This document shows, one piece after another, positions 1 to 4,850 of a stretch of DNA of 5,528 nt. Position 1 is the first letter of the stretch. Every line of letters begins with the position of its first letter. A program made the translations under genes and the position numbers. This stretch comes from Solobacterium sp. (lineage in GTDB: Bacteria > Bacillota_I > Bacilli_A > Erysipelotrichales > Erysipelotrichaceae): the NCBI GenBank assembly GCA_016280695.1, contig JAEEHG010000250.1:1-5528 (forward strand). The letters run 5' to 3'. Below the pieces are notes generated by a model. That model was not told the origin of the DNA. It searched no databases and was given only the letters and a program-made list of their open reading frames with translations.

Positions 1-863
1 AGCATCATGGCCATGCCCAGGATCCACTGTTTCGGGAAGACAGGATCCGCTGTCATTTCCTCCATCGGCATGTCACTGTAGAGAATGCAGTCGTCCATGG
101 CGCCGGAATGCAGGGTGACACCGATGAAATCCAGCTCGGCTTCCATCATCTCCGTGATATTCGTGTATTGTTTCACCGCCGGCGGCAGGGGCTTGTCAGC
201 CGGCAGCGGCATATCAGCAAAAGACAGGACCTGCATATACTGGTTCAGATCAAAGGCGTTGAGGGCTTCCAGAAAATGTCCCACAGGTCTGGCGTCCGCC
301 GCCGGCAGGTCGGAGAACAGCCACGCCAGCAGGAACGACTGTATTTTTTCCGGCTGGTTCAGCGTTCCTTCGGATACCCCGGTGAAGCGGCAGAAAGTCT
401 CAAGATCGGCCGGCCGCGTCAGCCGCTGGGCAAGGAAGGCGGCGGTGGCGTTGACAAAGCGCTCCTGGTTGCCGGGCCGGCGGGAACCTGACAGGATTTT
501 TGAGATGTGGGACGGATCATAGTTGAGGGCCCGGGCCAGTTCACTGATCCTGACCGGCAGGATCCGCAGCAGCTGGTTCAGGTGCTCCAGGAATGTGGAA
601 AATTTCACTGCGGAAGGTTTCTGGGCCGTATCGTTCAGCGCTTTCCGGATCTCCTCTTCCGACAGCGAAAGCCCCGCTTCTGCCGCCCGCACAGCAAAAA
701 CCTGCGCCAGTTTTCTGATCTGTACGCTGTCATTGGCCGGGGTCCGGAGACCGGAACAGTAACGGCTGATCGAGGCACGGCTGAAACCGGTCTGTTCCGC
801 CAGTTCCTTCTGCGTACAGCCCAGCTGCGCCATATAAATGTTCATGACTTCCGAAAAATGCAT
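1..863 (-). CDS. Double helix-turn-helix (XRE-like) transcriptional regulator, C-terminus cut by window edge
   Basis: The reading frame is open from the ATG at 861-863 to the left edge, giving 287 residues with no stop, so the C-terminus is missing. Residues 17-42 form a Cro/C1-type DNA-binding helix-turn-helix (TQKELAEQTGFSRASISRY, followed by CSGLRTP). A second one lies at about 107-131 (SELARALNYDPSHISKILSG, followed by SRRPG). Residues about 135-215 are mostly helical. From about 232 a different region begins, with motifs ITEMMEAELDFIG, LYSDMPMEEMTADP and KQWILGMAMM. From memory this resembles the C-terminal, possibly ligand-sensing, part of a regulator family common in gut Bacillota; I know of no named function for it. 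The protein should be a cytoplasmic DNA-binding regulator. No good Shine-Dalgarno precedes 863, and a later Met at 845 is possible, but the chosen start leaves the usual short lead before the first motif. It is transcribed divergently from the surface-protein gene, which suggests local control. The regulator class is secure; its target and signal are not. Confidence 0.88.
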   Translation of the reverse strand, partial: MHFSEVMNIYMAQLGCTQKELAEQTGFSRASISRYCSGLRTPANDSVQIRKLAQVFAVRAAEAGLSLSEEEIRKALNDTAQKPSAVKFSTFLEHLNQLLRILPVRISELARALNYDPSHISKILSGSRRPGNQERFVNATAAFLAQRLTRPADLETFCRFTGVSEGTLNQPEKIQSFLLAWLFSDLPAADARPVGHFLEALNAFDLNQYMQVLSFADMPLPADKPLPPAVKQYTNITEMMEAELDFIGVTLHSGAMDDCILYSDMPMEEMTADPVFPKQWILGMAMM

Positions 864-894
864 ATCTTCAAGTAAAGCATAGGTGATTAATCGT

Positions 895-924
895 ATCGTA
901 ATGCAGAAATTACCGCTTTGTCAC
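895..924 (-). promoter_or_regulatory. Probable promoter of the double-HTH regulator
   Basis: Read on the minus strand, GTGACA (plus positions 919-924) matches the -35 consensus at five of six bases. After an 18-base spacer comes TACGAT (plus positions 895-900), matching the -10 consensus at four of six. Transcription would start near 888, leaving a leader of about 25 bases before the ATG at 863. The TACGA unit is repeated immediately downstream, so the exact -10 is uncertain. Confidence 0.45.
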
Positions 925-940
925 GGCTTTTGTCGGTAAT
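909..940. promoter_or_regulatory. Inverted repeat, candidate operator between the divergent genes
   Basis: ATTACCG at 909-915 is the exact reverse complement of CGGTAAT at 934-940. The arms are 18 bases apart, and a further CGGTAAC follows at 941-947. The span between the arms also holds an imperfect direct repeat, GCTTTGTC and GCTTTTGTC. The arms flank the putative -35 of the regulator gene. Two sites on one DNA face would suit a dimer or a protein with two HTH motifs, so autoregulation is a reasonable inference. Seven-base arms can arise by chance, so confidence is moderate. Confidence 0.4.
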
Positions 941-971
941 CGGTAACTATCTCATTTTATGGTTCATAGAA

Positions 972-977
972 TATAAT
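972..977 (+). promoter_or_regulatory. Candidate -10 element of the surface-protein/mscS operon
   Basis: A perfect TATAAT sits upstream of the surface-protein gene. Its -35 region at 16-18 base spacing (around 948-955, for example ATCTCA) is poor, and there is no TGn extension. This is the pattern expected of an activator-dependent promoter, but an AT-rich chance match is possible. A start near 984 would leave only about 10 bases before the ATG at 994 but about 43 before the ATG at 1027, which favours the later start. Confidence 0.4.
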
Positions 978-993
978 TAAATCAGACCGCAAG

Positions 994-3582
994 ATGCTTC
1001 TGCGGCCTGTATTTCCTGTGAATCCGATGAGAGAGATCGACAACAGATATCCTGAATTCGCGGCTCCGTATGAGCCGGTCCGAGGCGGAAAACATAAAAA
1101 GCGGCTGGACTTTGCCAGAATGGTATTGATGATCGTCGGCGCGCTGCTTGCGGCTTCCGTGTTTTTCAGGATGCCTGAGCCGGAACCGGAACCGCAGGTT
1201 ATCGCCGTGGTAACCCCGGCATCAACGGCAGAACCGGCACCGTCATCCACCCCAACGCCGACCGTGACGCCCTCCCCTGCCCCGCAGCCGACGGTGACCC
1301 CGTATGTGCGGCCGATACCGCCGTATTACCGTCCGGTACCGCCGGATCCGCAGCCAAGCGAGCAGCCTGCCGGACCGACGGCTTCCCCTACTTCCACGCC
1401 GACCACAGAGCCGGAGAAGGAACACCGGGCAACCGTACTGATCCTCGGCAATACCGGGACCATGGCCTATACCGGCGAACAGATCTCCTTCTATGGCTAT
1501 ACATATGAAGTGTATGAAGACAGTGATACTGCCGGCGACAGCGGCGCCGTCACGATCACGGTAAATCTGCGGGACGGTGTGGATCCGACCCTGGTTTTCG
1601 GCATTGAACCGGGCAGTTATGAAATGAATATTTCACCGGCGGACTTCACGGTAACGTCGGATTACTATACGGATATTGAAGTGCTGGTTGAACCCGGCTG
1701 GCTGGAAATCGTTGACGGGGAGCAGGAGGTCAATGTGGTGATTGTCGGCAATCACGAGACGGTTACCTATGACGGCAGGCCCCATACTGTAAGCGGTTTT
1801 GAGGTCCAGGTGACCGATGAGAACGGGAACAGCATTGATCCGGGCATGTTCAACGTTTCCCTGATCGACCCGGCAACGGCGCAGGTTTCGGCAACAGCCG
1901 CGGGCAATTATCCGATGCGGCGCAGTCCTGTTGAAGACACGGAGCTGTCCGCTTCCGATTTCAGCGTAACTTCTGATATCTACACCAATATTACGGTGGA
2001 TTTCACCAACGGCTATCTGGAAATCGTGCCGGCCAAGGTGACGGTAACGATTACCGGGGAGACAGACACAGTTGTTTTCGATGATACCATGCATGTCGTG
2101 CAGGGTTACTCCGTCAGTATTCCGGCTGACACCGACCTGACTGAGGCCGATATCATGATCCTGGATGAGGAACTGGCCTCCGTGTCCGGGGTTGAGGTCG
2201 GCAGGCACCCGATGAACATGCAGCCGGACTACTTCGAATGTGTGAACGACAATTATGAAGTTGAATTTGAGATCGTTGACGGCTGGCTGGAGATCGTGGC
2301 GTCCAGGACGGCGCATATTACCATCACCGGCAACAGCAAGACCGTTACCTATGACGGCACCCTGCAGTCGGTCTTTGGCTATACATACAGCGCCGTGGAT
2401 GATACAGGCAGCCCGATTGACAGCGGCCAGATCAGCGTATCCATGGAAACCCCGAGCAAGGCGGGTGTTGAACGCATCAACGCCGGTGAATACAGCATGC
2501 AGGGCCTTGAGGAAGGTGACTTCACGATTACGCTTAATTCCAGTGATTACAACAGTTACGAAATCGTGGAGATCATCCCGGGCATCCTGACAATCAACCG
2601 GGCTGAGGTTACGGTCGGCGTGACCGGCAAAACAGCTGAAGTTACGTATGACGGCAGTGTGCAGACACTCTCCGGATATACATATTCGATTCCTTCCGGT
2701 TCGGCGTTTGATGAAAGCATGATTACCGGGCCGGCCCAGGATGCCGTAAGCGTCTCCGGCACCGAACCGGGAACATATGAACTGGTTCTGAATGCCGCGG
2801 ACTTCAGCTCGTCAAGCCCGAACCACGATGTGACCTTCAATGTGACCAACGGGCAGCTGGTTATCAACCCGGCATCCACGAGCCATAACGCTCCGACCTT
2901 CCGGATCTTCAATGATATGAGCATCCTGCTCGCGGATGACGGCGGGCTGGATATCTGGCCGGCGTTCGAAATCAGTCAGTGGAATGACCTGGAGAAAGGA
3001 ACACTGACAGCGACGCCGTATATATCTGACGCGACCGGAGGATACACTGCCGGCACCAGCAGGACCATCACGCAGGGCTCCGACTTCGAATATACCGATG
3101 GGGATTACGCGGAAGTCCAGGGCCATCTGGCTTATCAGGACGGGGCCGTCTATAACATCAAGATTGTCCTCGATTACACATATCCGGACGGCACAACGGG
3201 ATCGTCTGAAATCGGACCGGTCACGATTCATACAGAGAATTTCGCATCCCTGAATCCGAATTACGCAAACGGCGGAGTTGACATTGACAACGGCGGGTTC
3301 CTGGTAGTGGACGTCGTCATTGATGAGACCAACGTCGAAACAGACAACGTCAAGCCGGGATATTACACTACCCCGGTCATGGTGAACGGCAATGCGGCGA
3401 CCGGCAGCAGCAGCGGCCAGGTATGGCTGATGCGGTTCCCGGGAACCAACCGCCTGCAGATGTCCCTGAATCCGGGTGATGTCAACCGTCCGGCCCGGGT
3501 AAACGGCAGGCTCATGCTCTATGAACAGACCGGCTCAATCTACTGGATATCCATCGTATCTATTGATAAAACCGTAGAATAG
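994..3582 (+). CDS. Membrane-anchored cell-surface protein with five MBG-like repeats
   Basis: The protein has 862 residues from the first ATG, or 851 from the ATG at 1027, which I think is the more natural start; neither has a recognisable Shine-Dalgarno. The basic cluster KHKKR (residues 33-37) precedes one hydrophobic segment (about 41-58, ARMVLMIVGALLAASVFF). By the positive-inside rule the N-terminus is cytoplasmic and the rest outside. Residues 61-141 form a Pro/Thr/Ser-rich, wall-spanning type of linker. Five tandem beta-rich repeats follow at about 146-627, each opening like VTVTITGNxxTVTYDG and closing like GYLEIV. This is the MBG-type repeat known from Bacillota adhesins. Residues 630-862 form a separate, unrecognised beta-rich domain. 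There is no LPXTG or other C-terminal sorting signal, so the N-terminal helix should be the anchor. The single cysteine (about residue 415) fits an exported protein. The role is probably adhesion or a structural or sensing role at the envelope; the ligand is unknown. It is followed after 26 bp by mscS with no terminator, so the two are probably co-transcribed. Confidence 0.9.
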   Translation: MLLRPVFPVNPMREIDNRYPEFAAPYEPVRGGKHKKRLDFARMVLMIVGALLAASVFFRMPEPEPEPQVIAVVTPASTAEPAPSSTPTPTVTPSPAPQPTVTPYVRPIPPYYRPVPPDPQPSEQPAGPTASPTSTPTTEPEKEHRATVLILGNTGTMAYTGEQISFYGYTYEVYEDSDTAGDSGAVTITVNLRDGVDPTLVFGIEPGSYEMNISPADFTVTSDYYTDIEVLVEPGWLEIVDGEQEVNVVIVGNHETVTYDGRPHTVSGFEVQVTDENGNSIDPGMFNVSLIDPATAQVSATAAGNYPMRRSPVEDTELSASDFSVTSDIYTNITVDFTNGYLEIVPAKVTVTITGETDTVVFDDTMHVVQGYSVSIPADTDLTEADIMILDEELASVSGVEVGRHPMNMQPDYFECVNDNYEVEFEIVDGWLEIVASRTAHITITGNSKTVTYDGTLQSVFGYTYSAVDDTGSPIDSGQISVSMETPSKAGVERINAGEYSMQGLEEGDFTITLNSSDYNSYEIVEIIPGILTINRAEVTVGVTGKTAEVTYDGSVQTLSGYTYSIPSGSAFDESMITGPAQDAVSVSGTEPGTYELVLNAADFSSSSPNHDVTFNVTNGQLVINPASTSHNAPTFRIFNDMSILLADDGGLDIWPAFEISQWNDLEKGTLTATPYISDATGGYTAGTSRTITQGSDFEYTDGDYAEVQGHLAYQDGAVYNIKIVLDYTYPDGTTGSSEIGPVTIHTENFASLNPNYANGGVDIDNGGFLVVDVVIDETNVETDNVKPGYYTTPVMVNGNAATGSSSGQVWLMRFPGTNRLQMSLNPGDVNRPARVNGRLMLYEQTGSIYWISIVSIDKTVE
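1429..2874 (+). repeat. Five tandem MBG-like protein repeats within the surface-protein gene
   Basis: The units lie at about 1429-1713, 1726-2025, 2038-2304, 2311-2598 and 2608-2874, each encoding some 87-100 residues. Shared features are an opening strand ending in ITG/IVG, then xxTVTYDG (VFDD in unit 3), a GYTYS/GFEVQ strand, an AGxYPM/EPGSYEM-like turn, a (A)DFxxxS segment and a closing WLEIV/YLEIV/ILTIN/QLVIN strand. Units 2 and 4 share the 16-base DNA stretch GTTACCTATGACGGCA. The ends of units 1 and 3 share GGCTGGCTGGA(A/G)ATCGT. The units therefore come from duplication but are well diverged. They are coding repeats, not a DNA element. Confidence 0.85.
2881..3579 (+). other. Unrecognised C-terminal beta-rich domain of the surface protein
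   Basis: Residues 630-862 break from the repeat pattern. They contain alternating polar and hydrophobic strands, Gly/Asp/Asn-rich turns (DIDNGG, NGNAATG), several aromatic residues (FEISQW, LDYTYPDG, SIYWISIV) and no cysteine. Early on, AFEISQWNDLEKG and ATPYISDATGGY suggest an Ig-like sandwich; the segment from about residue 755 could be a second one. The chain ends just after a hydrophobic strand (IYWISIVSIDKTVE), without a sorting signal or trailing tail. Being at the tip of the exposed chain, it is the most likely ligand-binding part. I recognise no family. Confidence 0.5.
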
Positions 3583-3592
3583 TACAGCTTAT

Positions 3593-3600
3593 AAGGGGGT
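3593..3600 (+). promoter_or_regulatory. Strong ribosome binding site of the mscS gene
   Basis: AAGGGGGT lies 8 bases before the ATG at 3609, at good spacing, and fixes that start. It sits in the 26-bp gap after the surface-protein stop codon. That gap has no hairpin or T-run, so the transcript should continue from the upstream gene. Confidence 0.8.
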
Positions 3601-3608
3601 ACATACAT

Positions 3609-4520
3609 ATGGCAAACATCATTGGCATTATTATTTCCATCCTGCTGATCGTAGCACTGACACATCCGCAGTGGCTGCCCTTCTCGGCAGAGACAGCAGC
3701 GAAGATCCAGGATCTGCGGGCTGAGCATTTCCTGATTGAACGCAGCGGCAAGATCACCCTGGCGCATTTCGCGACATTGATCCTGGCCCTGGCGGTTGTC
3801 TGGCTGATCTTTACGATCATCAAGATCCTCCTGCAGATCTACTCAAACCGGGATGATCATGCCGCGACCATCGGCCTCCTGCTGACCGGCATGTTCCGGT
3901 ATCTGGCCGTGATCGCCGCCTTCATCTGGGGCCTGAGCATCCTCGGGGTCAACACCACAGCGGTGCTGGCCGGGGCGGGCATTATCGGCCTGATCATCGG
4001 CTTCGGTGCCCAGAGCCTGATTGAAGACATCATCACCGGCATGTTCATCATCTTTGAGCGGCAGTATGAAATCGGCGACATCATCATTCTGGATGACTTC
4101 CGCGGTATTGTCCGCAGCATCGGTGTGCGCACAACCACGCTGGAAGATGCCGGCGGTAACCTGAAAGTTGTCAACAACTCGGATATCCGCAATTTCCAGA
4201 ACCGTTCCCGGAATCATTCCATGGCCATATGCACGGTCTCGGTTTCCTACGGCACGGATCTGCGGCAGCTGGAGCGGCTGCTGGCTGAGAAACTGCCGGA
4301 AATGTATGAACCCCACAAGGATCTGTACCTGGAAGCGCCATATCTGCTGGGTGTGCAGGAACTGGGCAGCAGCGGTGTGGAACTGCGCATTGTTGCGTGG
4401 GTGGAAGAAGCGAATGTCTTCCGGGCCCAGCGGCAGCTGAACCGGGATGTCAAAGTACTGTTTGATGATTACGGTGTGGAGATTCCGTTCCCGCAGGTGG
4501 TTGTACACCAGGGCGATTGA
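3609..4520 (+). CDS. MscS-family small-conductance mechanosensitive channel
   Basis: The 303-residue membrane protein opens under membrane tension and releases solutes during hypo-osmotic shock, the known role of the MscS family. A hydrophobic segment at residues 3-17 is followed by membrane segments at about 50-77 and 88-112 and the pore helix at about 116-149. The pore signature AVLAGAGIIGLIIGFGAQSL, then IEDIITG, aligns without gaps to the E. coli TM3 segment. Q135 matches E. coli Q112 and G144 matches G121. The G113 hinge position is S136 here, which I recall as usual for Gram-positive homologues with a GFGAQ motif. The cytoplasmic part follows: a beta domain with YEIGDIIILDDFRGIV and VNNSDIRNFQNRSR, then an alpha/beta domain ending in the family's typical GVEIPFPQVVVH. 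Length is normal (E. coli MscS has 286), with one extra N-terminal helix. It is the second gene of the surface-protein operon and is closed by a strong terminator. Subfamily and conductance cannot be read from sequence, so I give no symbol. Confidence 0.95.
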   Translation: MANIIGIIISILLIVALTHPQWLPFSAETAAKIQDLRAEHFLIERSGKITLAHFATLILALAVVWLIFTIIKILLQIYSNRDDHAATIGLLLTGMFRYLAVIAAFIWGLSILGVNTTAVLAGAGIIGLIIGFGAQSLIEDIITGMFIIFERQYEIGDIIILDDFRGIVRSIGVRTTTLEDAGGNLKVVNNSDIRNFQNRSRNHSMAICTVSVSYGTDLRQLERLLAEKLPEMYEPHKDLYLEAPYLLGVQELGSSGVELRIVAWVEEANVFRAQRQLNRDVKVLFDDYGVEIPFPQVVVHQGD

Positions 4521-4540
4521 GGTTCTCCCGGAACAAAATG

Positions 4541-4572
4541 AAAGGGATACGGCGTGGGCTGTATCCCTTTTT
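4541..4572. terminator. Bidirectional rho-independent terminator between convergent genes
   Basis: AAAGGGATAC (4541-4550) pairs perfectly with GTATCCCTTT (4561-4570). The inner bases G-T, G-C and C-G can extend the stem to 13 pairs around a GTGG loop. On the plus strand the stem runs into five Ts (4568-4572), then GTT. On the minus strand the sequence after the stem is T-rich (TTTCATTTTG). It lies 20 bases past the mscS stop and directly past the stop of the small minus-strand gene, so it can end both transcripts. Confidence 0.9.
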
Positions 4573-4573
4573 G

Positions 4574-4777
4574 TTATCTGCGTTTCTTTGCGGCTGCCAT
4601 GTCGGCTTCGATCAGTCCCAGAACATAGGTTTTGAGGCTTGGCTGGTTTTCCAGCCAGCTGATGATATGTTTCTCCTTTTCCTTGTCAAAGCGGACGGAG
4701 AATGAGCGGTATTTGACCCGGTTGTACGCGTTATTATAGCGGAGCTTGTGCTCGTAAGTGCTCTCATTATCTGGCAT
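4574..4777 (-). CDS. Small ribbon-helix-helix-like protein, probable DNA-binding repressor
   Basis: The start at 4777 gives 67 residues. It is chosen because GGGGGAG lies 5 bases upstream; the frame stays open further upstream, but that extension would overlap the promoter and has no ribosome site. The N-terminal YEHKLRYNNAYNRVKYR is basic and probably disordered. SFSVRFDK fits the DNA-contacting strand of a ribbon-helix-helix fold, followed by helix 1 (EKEKHIISWLENQ), a turn and helix 2 (SLKTYVLGLIEADMAAAKKR). Small Arc/MetJ-like proteins of this layout bind DNA as dimers and often repress their own promoter; a palindrome in this gene's leader fits that. The stop overlaps the edge of the shared terminator, so the gene forms a one-gene unit. 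There is no toxin-like partner next to it, so an antitoxin role is not supported here. The fold call is by pattern and is moderately sure. Confidence 0.75.
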   Translation of the reverse strand: MPDNESTYEHKLRYNNAYNRVKYRSFSVRFDKEKEKHIISWLENQPSLKTYVLGLIEADMAAAKKRR

Positions 4778-4782
4778 GATCA

Positions 4783-4789
4783 CTCCCCC
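4783..4789 (-). promoter_or_regulatory. Ribosome binding site deciding the start of the small RHH-like gene
   Basis: Minus-strand GGGGGAG lies 5 bases before the ATG at 4777. It is the strongest such site on this strand in the window, and it rules against the longer open frame that begins upstream at about 4927. Confidence 0.8.
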
Positions 4790-4804
4790 GGACATTCGAT
4801 GTCC
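4790..4804. promoter_or_regulatory. Perfect 6-bp-arm palindrome in the leader of the small RHH-like gene
   Basis: GGACAT, a TCG centre and ATGTCC form an exact inverted repeat at 4790-4804. It sits just downstream of the predicted transcription start (near 4808) and touches the ribosome site. It could be an operator for the encoded protein, which would block initiation, or a small RNA hairpin limiting access to the ribosome site. The sequence alone does not separate these. Confidence 0.5.
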
Positions 4805-4814
4805 CGTTTTATTC

Positions 4815-4843
4815 AGTATATCACAGATTCCGGGAAGTGTACG
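4815..4843 (-). promoter_or_regulatory. Extended -10 promoter of the small RHH-like gene
   Basis: On the minus strand, TATACT (plus positions 4815-4820) is preceded directly by TGA, giving the extended form TGnTATACT with five of six core bases. A weak -35, CGTACA (4838-4843), lies 17 bases upstream; the extended -10 would compensate. The spacer contains the small symmetric sequence TTCCGGGAA (4828-4836). The promoter fills the 73-base gap after the upstream minus-strand gene, which shows no terminator of its own, so some read-through is possible. Confidence 0.6.
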
Positions 4844-4850
4844 GCAGAGG

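Noticed and set aside
85..875. Several plus-strand open frames at the left end
   Set aside because: They are opposite the continuous 287-residue minus-strand regulator with two recognisable HTH motifs; their products are Arg/Ser-rich and unlike any family.
1633..2316. Long open frame of 227 codons on the minus strand inside the surface-protein gene
   Set aside because: It is antisense to clear MBG repeats, has His/Arg/Asp-rich composition typical of a frame opposite a biased gene, and has no ribosome site.
1429..2874. Repeated DNA segments considered as a CRISPR array or satellite
   Set aside because: Period is about 260-310 bp, identity is patchy and the repetition is at protein level; they are coding MBG-like units.
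3400..3582. LPXTG-type sorting signal or C-terminal membrane segment at the end of the surface protein
   Set aside because: No LPXTG-like motif, no hydrophobic stretch of membrane length and no basic tail are present in the last 60 residues.
3843..4508. Open frame of 221 codons on the minus strand opposite mscS
   Set aside because: The plus strand encodes an unmistakable MscS protein; the antisense product has shadow-like composition and no family resemblance.
4522..4534. Small inverted repeat GTTC/GAAC just after the mscS stop
   Set aside because: Four-base arms are too short to mean anything, and the strong hairpin right after it explains termination.
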